Source: Sanguinoderma infundibulare
Lineage: Eukaryota; Basidiomycota; Agaricomycetes; Polyporales; Polyporaceae
Assembly (NCBI GenBank): GCA_032821775.1
Contig: JAVLRN010000007.1
Location: forward strand, 3,038,001-3,102,000
DNA length: 64,000 nt
Reading direction: 5' to 3'
Position 1 is the stretch's first letter. Each line of letters opens with the position of its first letter. Position numbers and translations under genes: made by a program. This document shows, in pieces, positions 22,396 through 34,197 of this stretch. The notes below the pieces were generated by a model. The model was not told where the DNA came from. It did not search any database and worked only from the letters and a program-made list of their open reading frames with translations.

Positions 22396-23463
22396 ATGTC
22401 AGATGTGACCGCTATCCCCACCGAGCTCTGGCGCGAGATTACGAGAACGGCGTGCACCGACGGCGGCTTCACCGGCTCATCCCTCGCTCTCACCAACAGA
22501 TTTTTCCATGCACAATCCCTCTCCACCCGTTTCCATTCCATTGCCTTCACGTCCGTCGCTCAGCTCGAAGCTTTCCTCGGGTTCTTGGACATCTAATCAA
22601 CTGGATGCAGGCCGGCCATCGAGCATCTCTTCCTCTCCTTTGTTCGAGAGACAGAACCAGCCAAACCTTCTCCCACCTCCACCTTCTACTTACCACTACG
22701 GTCGTGGGGCGAGCAGCAGAAGCTCAAGTGGGGCGAGCGGTTCATTTCATCAATGACAAGGCTCTTCGCCATTGCCGGACCACACCTCCGTACCCTCTGC
22801 ATGGTGGAAGACCTGTCCTTACCCTTTCATCCCTTCCCTATCGGCGTCCTACCAAACCTGACCGAGTTGACGATTAACGGAGGGTGTGCACCCTTCGTGC
22901 CCGGTCTGGACGTTCACACCTCTGCCTTCAAACTTCCCTCCTTGCAGCGACTCCACTACGTCCGGACAGGCGGCCCTGCCGACTCCGCCCTCCTCGCCAC
23001 CCTCGTCAGAAACGCCCCGGCCTCGCTCACACACCTCCGCTTCTCGGACCTGACCGTCTGGCAGAAAGAGTTCATCGTGCAACTCGCGGTATGGCTCGGG
23101 TTCGGACGCCTCGACCGTTGGATTCAAAGGCTCAAGATCAACGTTCAGCCTCCACCGCTGGCAGCCGACAGATTCCCGATACTACGACACGTCGTCATCC
23201 ACGGCTACGCACCATGTCTAGGGGGGGTCGGCTTCGATCGTTCCACGTGGACGTCTTTACGCGGAATGCTGAAGGAGACCGACCTGGAGGTGCGCCGTGC
23301 GAGAGGGATGCAGGTGGTTGGCATCAGCCGCGATTGGGAATCGATCGGTGAGCGGCATTGGCCCCATCGACTGCACGCGGACTGGCTGGTGCGAATTGAA
23401 GGCGGGGGGAATGGGTGCTGGGTACACTCGGAGAAAGAAGAGGCTCCCTGGACTCTGGAATGA
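22396..23463 (+). pseudogene. F-box-like protein gene with in-frame stop (possible pseudogene)
   Basis: The frame starting at ATG 22396 gives MSDVTAIPTELWREITRTAC, an F-box-like start (Ile-Pro-x-Glu-Leu-Trp), then SSLALTNRFFHAQSLSTRF and QLEAFLGFLD before TAA at 22594-22596. The same frame reopens at once (AIEHLFLSFVRETE) and runs without a break to TGA 23461-23463, with leucine-rich strands such as LPNLTELTINGG and PASLTHLRFSDLT typical of this family. A 60-bp intron (22551-22610, GTCCGT donor, GCAG acceptor, length divisible by three) could remove the stop, but it would also delete residues that look conserved. Either a damaged gene, a read-through case or an atypical intron. F-box proteins recruit substrates to SCF ubiquitin ligases. 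Confidence 0.55.
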
Positions 23464-26091
23464 CCGCCCTGTAATGAATCCGAGTCACAGGCCGAGTCGT
23501 CGAGGGATGGGTGGACGGGCAGCCGCCTGATCCGTCCTAGTGTGGCATAGGAGTGATCTGCCACGATTGTAGAGGACATTGATAACTAGTATTTAGTTCG
23601 GATTTGGTCACCTAGGACTAGTACTTACTCGCAATGGCACTTGGCGACCGTCCGAGGGTTATCCTTGTTGGTCCAGCACGCTCCGCAGTGACAGGTACCC
23701 GGAATTGGAGCCACACGGAATCAGCTTGGTTCGCACGACCTCTTGATATTGGCCGATGTCGGTTAGTTGGAGAGTATTCCCAAACGCCCGTCACGGTGTA
23801 GCGAGAACGTGTCCTTCCAGAAACGGAAGGTGTACAAGAACGACACCAACGCCTCGTCTCTCCCTTACCTCCGCGCTCCGTTGTGCACTCGCTCTCTGCG
23901 CGATATTCGCGAAACGGAACATTAAGCCTAGCTTAAAACGACGTCCGTCTAAATTTATTTGCAACGGCAAACGCGACGAGGGCTATCCGCCATCCTCCTC
24001 CCGTCCGCCACCGACGATTTATCCGCAAGGTATATCCGAGGATTAATCTCCGTAGCTCGCGCGCCGAACCCGTGAACGCCCAGGCGTCCCGCGGAACTGA
24101 ATGCTGGCACGTAGAGTTTGCAAGTAGTGCTCCAGTCGATCGTGCCGCGGCGCCGTCTCCGACCTTACCGATCGGGACTTCGAGCATCGATCTTTGGGGG
24201 GCCCGCCCACGCGCGCGCTGGTCCCTGGAATGTGCGGGGGATCGGCTCCCCCCAGCTCAGCTCCCAGCTTTCAGGGTCGCTCGCGTGGTAACCACCCCAC
24301 GGACGCGTACGGTCCGAGTCGGGGATTTCCAGAATCAGGGATCAGCCGGTCAGCTCTGCGACCGTCCTCTCCTTCTCCATTCTCTCCGGTTACGAGATTG
24401 GCGTAGCGCGTTTTTGTGTTCCTTGAGGGACTGCGTGCGGAACGCCGAGTGGCCGTGGGTCGGGCGCTGGAGATTAGAGAAGCTACCATTCAGTCGGAAA
24501 GTGGCGCAGAGGGTGGGAGTGGGGAGGTTTGGGCCAATTGACCACAAGTCCCCCCGAGTCCATTGTGTACGAACTGTATCCGCATTGTATTGCGCCGACG
24601 GAGCCGCAGTGCGGAGCAGGGGCAGAGCTTGAGAGCCTGAGCTTAAGAGAGTATCATGGTTAAGGAACGGCGCGCAACGACTTGAATTGGGGTGGAGAGC
24701 GCGTACGTACCGACTAATACTGCCTGCGGGGGCGCGTTGATGTTGGGGCATTGAACGCTGCACTACGCCCGGTTCTTCCGCGCTGGAACCAGGGTCGCCC
24801 CGAGCATCACCCGCTACGGTTGGCGTTTCCGTCTGCCCGAGGAGTCAGCAGGCACGGCTGGGTCGGTCAGGAGAACGTACCGTCGCCTCGAACCGGACCA
24901 AACGCTTTGGCTCGGGGTATATACGCGGCTGGGCCCGCCGGTCGCGATGGAAGGTTGGGATGAATGCCCGTAGAGGACAACGAGAGCCCAGGCGTACATG
25001 AGCGCATGCTGCGCGATTACAGCATCGACGCGGGGGACACGGGGCACATGAGCTCGGGGCCGCAGCAAGTGGAGACGACGACGACAAGCGATGAATCAAC
25101 TCGGAATCGACATTGCCACCGATCAGGGCGGGCGGTCTGGTTCCATTTGCATCGTCGATGGAGTTGGCGCGTTGCCCCAGCGGTCGACATCGGGACCGCG
25201 CTCATCGTCGCGTTTCCCATGTCGCAACACTCTGTTCACAGGGGATACAGATGGAGACAAGTGTACATTGCGAGGACTGAATGGCAGAAGCGTCGGGCAG
25301 CAAACTGACTTGGTGCGGGGGTTTTAGAAGCCGGGGCACTTGGGTGATAGAATCAGAGGAAGCTGATGACCTCATGATTATCCGAGGTTTACCTACCTTG
25401 GGGTTGCATTGAGCTGGCGGAGAGCGGAGGTTGGGCGTAGCCTCTTGCGAGGGGCGGGCAGGAGGGGGTTTAGTCGGTCGCAGGGCGTGTTTTACAGCGT
25501 CCGTGATGATGACCGGGGGTGTTGGGCTGGATACCCGACGGTTGTCGCGCGAAAGAAGAGAACAAAGGGACGAGAGGGCCTGGTCTTGGCCCTGGAGATT
25601 ATTGGGGTGAGTTTCAGGAAAAAGGTACGAGAGCAGATGAAGACTCCGATGATGCGCGAACACTATCGGTCCCGAGGGTGGTCTGAATCTCCTATGCGCA
25701 GTGAGGATTTGGACTTCCTTTGGCGAAGGCAGGGTCGGAGGACGATGGTAAAGCCTGATCAACGCGACGAGTGGGAAGTTGGAACGGGGTCAACTGACGG
25801 CTTGGCTTTGCTCGGGATGTTCCGAGTACTTGACCGTGACTGCGCGGTGTGACGCGTTCGTCACAGAGACGTTGCAGGGCGCTTGCTCGACGGTGCGTAG
25901 CTCGTCTCCGTCGCTCAGCGCGAAAACTTACCGACCCCCACATCCCCCCCTGACCACGCTGTGCTCCTGGTACACCATCGGCGAGGTTGAAAAGTTGCGG
26001 AGTGGACTTGCGGCATGAGGTGCGTTGCATTTTGGATACTCGCGCTTCCCCCAGCTTTGACTGAATCAGTGATGACCGGTCACCCGTCTGC
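23464..26091. other. 2.6-kb gene-poor stretch
   Basis: No convincing exon chain or domain motif was found on either strand between the F-box-like gene and the PPR gene, although many frames of 60-180 codons stay open, as expected in GC-rich DNA. One curiosity lies on the minus strand near 23693-23628: a frame reading PGTCHCGACWTNKDNPRT then VAKCHCE, followed by a good GTAAGT donor. It has five cysteines in about twenty residues but no supported neighbours. Possibly a relic or an unrecognised small gene. Confidence 0.4.
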
Positions 26092-28944
26092 TTGGAATCA
26101 GTTGACTACATGCTCTTTTGTCGCCACCAACTCCTGCGAGCACCTGCACAGCGTCACTTTTCAAGCCTTTTCACGAGTCGACACGCTACTCGCATCCCTG
26201 TTTCCGAAACCCCCTTCCCTCGTCATGCTCGCCGCGCCAGCTCAAATCCAGGCGTGCATGATGCACCGCCGACCGGGCCGACGAAAATCTCTAATACGGA
26301 GCCTCGCACCCGACGTTTGGGAGCCACCACCCGCGCAACGGAGGGGCAGGACTACAAAGGTCATCCCTCAGGACACGACGAGCTCCCAGGACGACAGCCG
26401 CGACTACATCGTATGTCCGACTACGAGTTCAACAAACGACCCATCTCCAACTACTTCTTCCTCCGCGAGCACGGTCTTCCGGGCCTCAAGCAGATGACCG
26501 TGGACCGCTTCGAACTCGTCGTTCGCGACGCCCTCGACGGCCGCAGATCAAGGTCGGGACCAGACATCTTCCCGGACCTTGTCCAGGACGCGATCGACAT
26601 TTGTCAACACCAGAACCTCAAGGGCAGTTTCATCATCACCGCCCTCCTCAGGAAACTCGCGATAGCGCACGCAATCACCAAGGGCCAAATCATCCGGCTC
26701 CTGCGCACGCTCGAGGCGCACGATAAGCTCCGCTTCGTCCCTGAGCAGGCGCGCGTCTTCATTGCTCGTGCGGTAGTCACCTATCCGCCCGACACGACGG
26801 TAGACAGGGAGTTGTTTGGCTTACTCGCCCCATGGCTCCTCCGGGCTCTGCCTGAGGAGGCCGTCCCGTCCAAAGACGACCCTCCTGGATTCTGGGAGGA
26901 GTCAAGCACCGGCGTCCTCGTCCCGCGCGTTCTCTGGGCGATGTATCGCGGTATTCTGGCTCTCGCACAGGACGGCAAACAGTCGGAGGCGTCTGCGCTG
27001 CTCGCGAATCTCGTCGCCGGTGGACACATCAACAACGACGCGATCAACGCGACCGACCTCTCTTCGAAGGACTATGTCTACATCGTGCTGTCTGTCTTTG
27101 TCCGGACTTGCGTCGCGCACGGGTGGATTGCACGTGCCTCTGAGCTTCTCATGCCTGAGGTGTCTGGTCGCGAGCTCATCTCAGCCCCGCTCGCTCAGCT
27201 CACCGAAGACTGTGTCGCCGCTACGCTCAGTGACCCTCGCGAGGAAGATCTCAAGTCAGCTGCGTCCGCCCTCATCCTGCTGATCCAGCGTGCAGACGGC
27301 TTCCTTGTCTCTCAATCCGTCCTCCAACAGTTCTACGATGCAGCATTTTACGCGAAGTTCCCTGAAGTCGTGGAGGCTGTGTACGCCGCTGCGCGAAAGG
27401 TCAAGGACACCCACTCTTATCCCCCTCCGCACGGCCAGACCCTGCTGTCGTTTATGCGGTACCTCCATCAGAACAGCCGCAATGTCCACCTCGCGCGTCT
27501 ACTCGCTCAGCAAGTCGTGGAAGAAGAGATCCCCCTTCCTCCGTCCAGTCGGGCTGGCTTCATCGGGTATGCTGCTGTCCTCGGGTTCACGTCATATGCC
27601 CGCGCGCTTTGGGAACGCTACTCGACCGGTCCCGAGAGGCTATATGTCGTTGGACGCCGGTATGTGATGCTTCGCCTCGTTAGCGCGTTCATCAAGGCAG
27701 AGGCAATCGCGACGCGGACGGTGCGCACCCGTTGGCCCAACGAGCCCGTGCCGGACCCTTGCCGGAGAAACGAGCATGAGGACGCAGAGGACGCAGAGGG
27801 AGCCGAGCGCGCAGACGATCAGGAGGAAGACGTGCGGGCGGAGGCATCCAGCGGGAGAGAACCGGACATGCGAGCAGAAGCAGATTGCCCCGCATCTGGT
27901 GACGCTCCACACCCGCCTTCGCCCCCACCCCCGCGCGGGGACAGGAAGGTTGTCTCCGGCCTGCCACCCGGGGCTGACGTTCGGGCGCCAGAGCCGGGGT
28001 CTGAAGAAGACGGAGGAAGCGGTCGGCGATGGCTTGGGTTCGCTGCGCTGAGCCGCTCGGAGCTACTCGAGCGCGCGGGGGAGCTCCGACGATTTGCCGA
28101 GCGGGTGTTCGACGCGTACATGGAGAGCAAGCCGCCGCTGAAATCGGCGGACCACTTCGGGCTGAACGCGCTGGCGCGGGGGGCGTTCATGCTCGGGCGC
28201 GAGGAGCTCGCGTTCGAGATCTTCGCGACGATGAAGGCGCGCGGGATGCGGCTGGACATGTACGACGTCAACGTCGCGCTGTCGGTCGTCGCGAAGGCGA
28301 ACCCGGCGGCGGGCGCGGAGCGCATCCGGCGGATGGTCGACGCGGGCTTCCGGCCGGACGCGGTCACGTTCGGGACCGTGATCCACTGGGCGGTCTACCA
28401 CGGGGACGCGCCGCTGGTGGGCGAGGTCCTGCGGCAGGCGCGGGCGAGCGGGCTGGAGAGGTTCTCGTTCAAGACGATGGGGAGCCTGCTGCACGCGACG
28501 GTGTCGTCGCAGTTCGGGTCGCTCGCCACGCCGGGGACGCAGCTGGAGAACGCGCGGGACATTGTGGACACGATGCTCGACGCGGGCATCCTGCCGACGG
28601 TGAACATGGGCCGGGACTGCGTCGTCGCTGCGCTGCGGGCGGAGGACCCGGGGATGGCGTTCGCGTTTTGGAAGCAGCTCGTGCGGGGCAAGGTGCAGTT
28701 CTCGGACCCGGCGCAGGTCGCGCTTCGGCGGCGGATCGCGCGGCAGGTGCGGGCGCACGGCGAGCACGGGTGGCTGGACGAGAACCGGGCGCGGGTGATG
28801 CTGTCGGAGCTCGGCTTCCACGACGCGTTCGCGTTCTCGCCGCACGTCAGGCGACGGCAGGCTGCGCGGAGGATCGACGGAGGCGCGCGGTCGCTCGGAG
28901 ACCGGTGGGTGGAACGAGAGGGTAAAGGGACCGAAGGCGGGTGA
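26092..28944 (+). CDS. mitochondrial pentatricopeptide-repeat (PPR) protein
   Basis: Single exon of 950 codons. The more likely start is the second ATG at 26110, giving MLFCRHQLLRAPAQRHFSSL followed by FTSRHATRIPVSE and RHARRAS, an Arg/Ser-rich amphipathic presequence typical of matrix import. The middle is helical and leucine-rich without clear motifs. The C-terminal third has PPR-like helix pairs: HFGLNALARGAFMLGREELA, FEIFATMKARGMRLDMYDVN, RIRRMVDAGFRPDAVTFGTV, VLRQARASGLERFSFKTMGS. An acidic and proline-rich insert (nt about 27780-28010) separates the two parts. PPR proteins bind organellar RNA in stability, processing or translation; the target here cannot be read. The 3' part (after nt 28000) is markedly richer in GC at third positions than the 5' part. 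Confidence 0.85.
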   Translation: MESVDYMLFCRHQLLRAPAQRHFSSLFTSRHATRIPVSETPFPRHARRASSNPGVHDAPPTGPTKISNTEPRTRRLGATTRATEGQDYKGHPSGHDELPGRQPRLHRMSDYEFNKRPISNYFFLREHGLPGLKQMTVDRFELVVRDALDGRRSRSGPDIFPDLVQDAIDICQHQNLKGSFIITALLRKLAIAHAITKGQIIRLLRTLEAHDKLRFVPEQARVFIARAVVTYPPDTTVDRELFGLLAPWLLRALPEEAVPSKDDPPGFWEESSTGVLVPRVLWAMYRGILALAQDGKQSEASALLANLVAGGHINNDAINATDLSSKDYVYIVLSVFVRTCVAHGWIARASELLMPEVSGRELISAPLAQLTEDCVAATLSDPREEDLKSAASALILLIQRADGFLVSQSVLQQFYDAAFYAKFPEVVEAVYAAARKVKDTHSYPPPHGQTLLSFMRYLHQNSRNVHLARLLAQQVVEEEIPLPPSSRAGFIGYAAVLGFTSYARALWERYSTGPERLYVVGRRYVMLRLVSAFIKAEAIATRTVRTRWPNEPVPDPCRRNEHEDAEDAEGAERADDQEEDVRAEASSGREPDMRAEADCPASGDAPHPPSPPPPRGDRKVVSGLPPGADVRAPEPGSEEDGGSGRRWLGFAALSRSELLERAGELRRFAERVFDAYMESKPPLKSADHFGLNALARGAFMLGREELAFEIFATMKARGMRLDMYDVNVALSVVAKANPAAGAERIRRMVDAGFRPDAVTFGTVIHWAVYHGDAPLVGEVLRQARASGLERFSFKTMGSLLHATVSSQFGSLATPGTQLENARDIVDTMLDAGILPTVNMGRDCVVAALRAEDPGMAFAFWKQLVRGKVQFSDPAQVALRRRIARQVRAHGEHGWLDENRARVMLSELGFHDAFAFSPHVRRRQAARRIDGGARSLGDRWVEREGKGTEGG

Positions 28945-29923
28945 TCTCTGTGGGGCCCGTGCGGTGGGCCGGACCTGCCTGTGGATGTGCAGGAAGCGCG
29001 AGGGGTCGAGGGGGCCGCGATCATGCGGGGGACAACGTTCGTCCAGCGCAAAGAGGCTTCTTGGGTGCTTGCCCTTGGGCTGGGCGCCGAGGCGGTCAGG
29101 CCGGCTGATGTTGGTCGTCATATTATTCACGTGGACGGGGAAGGGAGAAGACTGCGGTCCTTCTGACTGTTACTCTCGGTCTCGATGACGGATGACGACG
29201 GTGGGCGGGCATTGCGGGTCCCCGGGCGTGACTGTCGAGGAGCGAGGGAGAGGAGAGAGGAAGCGGGGGGAGGGGACTGGACGCAAGTAGAGTATAGCGT
29301 AGCAGCATGATTTGTCGTAATCGCAGCGCAAATAATCCCAGGGGAGCTCGTCATGAAGCGTTTGTTGGACGGCGAAGGAGGCTGGCGCGTGCGCGGGGTG
29401 CAGATGCGCATGCGACGATAACCTTGATTGAGATAGCGATGGCTGCGAATGGGCACGGGGGCCCAGGGGAGCGGGCGGGAAGGATTGGCCGGGATTGCGC
29501 CGGTGCGTGTTCGCGTGACAGGCGTGTTATGGGGTGGGAGCGCGGGAGGGATGTCGAGCTGTATTTGTCGGGAAGAAGAGATTAAGAAGGCCGGATTGGG
29601 GAGGATACAGATGCCGAGGGCATGGACGGATTTGTGCTGGCCTGTCGAGAAGCGGGCGAGGGCTAGAGGTAAACAACACGCGAACAAACAAAACGCGTTC
29701 AAAATCAAGCAGGCCCAAAGCACGCCTCTTTTCTCGCCCACGCCCGAAACCCGCGACTCGCCCTGCCACGCTCTGGTCGAACATATACCCGGCACGCTCC
29801 TTGGCCTCACCCACCACTGCCGCCGCCACCCCTCCTCGCCCTCCCAGCGCTTACCCCGGTCCTCCGCCGCCGCCCACGCTCACGCCCACGCCCAGCCCCT
29901 TCCCCGCTCCCCTTCCGTCGACC
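28945..29923. other. intergenic region upstream of the Zn2Cys6 gene
   Basis: About 980 bp containing the PPR gene 3' end and the promoter and 5' leader of the transcription factor gene. Just before the start codon the sequence becomes strongly C/T-rich (29810-29920), as is common in fungal leaders. No gene is supported. Confidence 0.5.
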
Positions 29924-32900
29924 ATGCCCTCCGCGCGCACAAAAAAAGAACCAAACTCGCCCACACCCCCTTCTGACGATGCCAGTCCCAAGGACGGATC
30001 CGAAAACAGCAAGATCAAGAGAAAGTCAGTCGCCCTTTCCCCGAGATTTCCCCGCTCCCCTTCAGCCTGCCTCCTGTAGTACCTGTACTACCTCCCCCGC
30101 ATCCTCTCCTCCGCCTCTGTTCACCCCGCACCCTTCCATACCACAGTCTGTCTTCCGTCGCATCCGACTCGCTTCGTCATGTTGTGTCCTTTTCCCTGTC
30201 TTCCGAGCCGCTGTCGCTGACCTGAGCCTCCGTCCTCTTCCCCCAGGCGCCAATCACAGAGTCTGTCGTCTCCGCCCGTGCCGCTCCCCGTCCGCTGACG
30301 TCGTTCTGAACAGGCTGCGATGCGTGTCGTGCGCGTAAGGTAAGGTGCGCGCGCGACAACCCCGACGATCCCAAGGGATCCTGCAAGCACTGCATCACCC
30401 TCGGCATCCCCTGCACCTATGACTATCAGCCGAAGAAGAGAGGGCCTCCTAACCTGTAAGTCCTCGCGTTCACATGTCCCTCACCGCGGCTTTGCCCATT
30501 CGCATTGTGCGTTCCATAGCTATCTCCGTAGGCTCCAGGAGGCAGCAGCAGCAGCAGCCGCCGCCCAGCAAGAGTCCCAGAATGGCTCCGATCTCTCGCA
30601 GTCCCCAGTGACGACCCACAGCGCGACAAGCCCTACCCAGACCTCGCTCACGCCCGGCGCGCAAGTTCCCTCATTCCTCGAGCCGTCCCTTGGTTCGGTG
30701 CAGTCCGTTTCCGCCCTCCCGCCCTCGCGCTATCCCATCGCGGCCGATGGGTTCCACACCCAGTTCCCCCCACTGTCCATGTCCGTCCCGACGTCCTTTG
30801 GCACCTCGCGCCTGCCCGAGCACGGCATGTCCAACGGCCTGTCTTCGCGCTCGTCCCCGCGCCAGGACGAGCCGCAGCTGTACGGGTCGCCCTCGGATCA
30901 GTTCAGCACGTACCCGCTCCACAACTGGTCCTTCAAGCAGCACCAGGCCCTTTCCGTTTTCCCACCGTCAGCTATACCCCCGCTCTCGTACTACTACCGC
31001 CCGCACCGGCTGGAAGACGTTGCGCCGCGAGATACCATTCTCCTCATCATCGCCCTCTTTTTCGACTTTGTATACCCCCTCACGCCGTGCGTGCACAAGC
31101 CGTCGTTTATGGCCGACGTCCACTCCCGGCGAGAGGAGCGCGATCCGCTCTTCTTCGCGCTCGTCATGTCCACCGTCGCGTCCACGCTCGTGCAGGTCCC
31201 GCGGTCGTACCTCCCCATGGAGCGGCATGCGGTCCGGAAGCTCGCCCAGACTTGCCATGAGGCCAGTCGACACATCTCGGTCGCGTCCTACGACCCGCCG
31301 ACCTCGATGCATGTCGTGATTCGGTACTTGTGCGTGTTTCTTCGAGAACTCGTTTCATCCGCACGCGATCTCTCAGGCTGACCGCTGTGCGCGTCCACTC
31401 AGCGACTGCGTATACCACTTCTGCGAGGGCCACGACGCAACGCAGCATGCTGCGTTCGGAGAAGCGGCACACATCGCTGTGACGCTCCGGATGCACGAGG
31501 AGTCGTCGTACGAAGGACTGGATCTCATCGAGTGCGAAGTCCGTCGAAGGACGTTCTGGTTGCTGTTTGGGGGTAAGCATCCCGATTTCTGCATGGCCTC
31601 TGCCTGATCCGCCGGGGAAACGCTAACCTGATCGATGCTGGAACTCGGGTGCGCCTGTGACCCGTGCAGCGGATAAATCCATGTCCATCCTCCTGGGCCG
31701 CCCGATCTGCCTCCGAGACGAGGACACCACGTGTAATTTTCCACGAGAGCTCGACGACGAATAGTAAGTGGTCACGACCCCCCGACGCGTGTCCGAGGAT
31801 TAACCATCCCTCATCCGTGCCCGTCGCGCGTTGCGCACCGTGCTCTGCCTCGCCTCGCCACTCCGCACTTCGTTCGGATCGGTCTCCTTGCTCCTCGCGC
31901 TTCTCGCCCTCCCCTCCGTCCTTCGCGCCCACCCCAGCATCACGCCGAGTGCATACCTCCCGCAGCCCCATGGGAAGACTGCAATAGTGTCCGGGCTGAA
32001 CTACATCTCACGCATCTTCGCCCTTCTGGGCGAGATCCTCGTTCGGATCCGGGTCGACAAGCGCTCCCCGCCGCAGGGTCAGTTCCTCACCGCGCGCCTT
32101 GAGGAGGTGCAGGCACTGCACTCGCGCATCGTCGCCGCGCTCGCGCACACGCCCGAGCCGCTCCGGCTCAAGCACGCGCACGCGCAGTCGCACCTCCCGC
32201 CCGAGTACGGCGGCGCGGGCTTCCGCCAGGCGGCGTTCACCGAGGTCAAGGACTTTTTCGACAACCCGAACGCGTCGAGGGCGAACGCGCTCAACCCGTT
32301 CCTCGTCATGCAGGCGAACCTCTATGTCACGCAGGTGCGTTTGGCATGGGGCTGGGGCTTTTTTTTCGCGTCGCGTGGCTAATTCGTCCGCTCGCTAGCA
32401 ATTGGTCCGGTTCGTGATCGAGCAGTACCGTGACGAGCTGATCACGTCGCTGCAAGGGAGTGTGGACGAACACAGGGTGGCGGAGGATCGCGAAGCCGTC
32501 GCGAGCGACCTCCTGAACATTCTCCACAGGTGCGTGCGCGGCCGGTGCTACTTGGTGTGCCTACGTTTTGCTTACGTTCTCGTCGCGTCCGTCTTCTGCG
32601 CGCGTGCCCCATGCAGCATCCCGATTCAGTCCATCGCCACCAACGGGCCTTCTTTGGTGGGTCGGCGACGATCTTGGAGGATTTGTTCTTGTCGTTCCGT
32701 CGGAGCCGATGTGCTGACCAACTCGCTCTAGGTGCACAAGGTCCGATTCGTGGCTTCCACTTTGCTGGACGCGGTGCGGAAGGCGGAGACTGCGCCCGCT
32801 TCTGCCGCGCGCGCGCACGCGTACCTCTGTAAGCTTCTCTCCTTCGACCTTCTCCTCGTCTGCTTTTGTCTTTCGCGCCTTCCATTCGTGCTTGCTCGTC

Positions 32901-33191
32901 CTTGACAGCTGTTCTTCTCCCCCCTCCCCGCTCCTCCACACCCGTGCTTCCCTGTTCCGACGTTCCGAGTACTGCGTCCGGGCGGCTTGGCTAACACGAG
33001 ATTGCGTCTGTCTGCTTCTGTGCAGGGGACTTCCTGTCCATCTTGTCGGAGATTGAACGCAACTACCTGTGAGTGCTGGCGGAGTTCCTGGGCTCGAGTG
33101 CTCGAGAAGCTGACGCGCGCCCGATCGCAGGTTGGACGACGACAGGGACGGGACATCGAACGACTCCGGCATTTCGCTCATGGCCGCCTGA
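29924..33191 (+). CDS. Zn2Cys6 fungal transcription factor
   Basis: Start MPSARTKKEPNSPTPPSDD at 29924. Exon 1 ends 30024; a 14-bp microexon (30247-30260) restores phase; exon 3 (30314-30455) encodes the zinc cluster CDACRARKVRC...CKHCITLGIPC with spacing CX2CX6CX11CX2CX6C, followed by the basic linker YQPKKRGPPN. Exon 4 gives YLRRLQE and poly-Ala, then a Ser/Pro-rich region and the fungal-specific middle homology domain (ILLIIALFFDFVYPLTPCVH, KPSFMADVHSRREERDPLFF, RRRTFWLLFGADKSMSILLG, RPICLRDEDTTCNFP). Later exons (KTAIVSGLNYISRIFALLGE, NALNPFLVMQANLYVT, SLVHKVRFVASTLLDAV) reach the stop at 33189-33191 after SNDSGISLMAA. The target genes cannot be inferred from sequence, and no metabolic cluster surrounds it. 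Confidence 0.92.
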
Positions 33192-33361
33192 GGGGGGCTG
33201 GCCACCACCCAGTGCGCGCTGTGACCGTGCTCACAGCGCTGCAGAACCGGCCGAAGGTGCCGCGTTCTGGGATATATCCGTGCACGTTCGAGCCCGCGTT
33301 TGAGACGTTGATCTTTTCTTGGCCGCTCGAGCGTGCACATCATAGACGATGATCGTCGGCA

Positions 33362-33423
33362 TTTGTCGTTCCTTGCATCTCACACCTTTATTATTTGTCG
33401 TTCCTTGCATCCAAACTTTATTA
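33362..33423 (+). repeat. two-copy tandem repeat of about 31 bp in a 3' flank
   Basis: Unit 1 (33362-33393) and unit 2 (33394-33423) both begin tttgtcgttccttgcatc and end ctttatta, differing by a 2-bp gap and one or two substitutions between those ends. It lies about 170 bp after the Zn2Cys6 stop codon, so it probably sits in the transcript's 3' untranslated region or just beyond. Confidence 0.85.
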
Positions 33424-34187
33424 TGTCCCGTTACGACGATCTCGGGCGTCATAGAGCGCCTGAGTCTAGCTTAGTCTGCGGATACCGACGTCGCTCCCTG
33501 CCTGTTTCCCACCCGCCTGCCTGCTATACGTGTATGCGTACCCATATCTTACTATTCCGAAGGTGTACCCTCTAGTGTTGTGTCGTCGCGCTTGCGCCCG
33601 TGCTGAAGTCGAATACTCTTGTGTATCATAACATATCTATCATGCTCAACCAATCATCCGCTACTGTATTGCCCTGCCGTTCGACACGCGTCCATCATGT
33701 TGTGTTTTTTGCGCTGCTCTCACACAGGCGAGTTCATTATGGACACTGAATAGAATGCCGACTGCGTGGGTACCCGTGCCGCTCGGAGTGAGTGATGCAT
33801 CAGCCGGGTCCAGTTCGCAGGCGTTGTGACTTCCCAACTCGCAGACTGCCCTCGCGCGGTCGTCGTGGACCCGTCACCGTGCAAGGTACGGCTCGAGGGC
33901 TGTCCTGTGGTGCTCGCGCTGAAGCAAGGTTTGCGAGAACGCCAAGTTTGGCCGCCTTCGCGATGTGCGCGCGGCACATGGTTAGCCGGCTTTAGGGCTC
34001 GCGGCGGCAACGGCCGAGATTAGCGAGTCGTCGTCCCGAAAAGGGCATCCATCAGCCCTCGGTCACGGTGACGGACCCGGTCAGGCTCTCTCTCTCCGCC
34101 ACCGACGACAACCACCGTGCTCGCTCGCACGCACTCGCCCACCCGTCCCGCCGCCGACGCCCCGCCAATCGCCAAGGCGAACATCGG

Positions 34188-34197
34188 CATATATAGC
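34188..34197 (+). promoter_or_regulatory. TATA-like element upstream of AOS1
   Basis: The string catatatagc lies about 115 bp before the AOS1 start codon, a plausible distance for a TATA box with a short leader. Based on sequence resemblance only. Confidence 0.35.

Noticed and set aside
28063..29130. 355-codon minus-strand frame opposite the PPR gene
   Set aside because: Arg/Pro/His-rich shadow of a very GC3-rich exon; the plus strand carries clear PPR helices.
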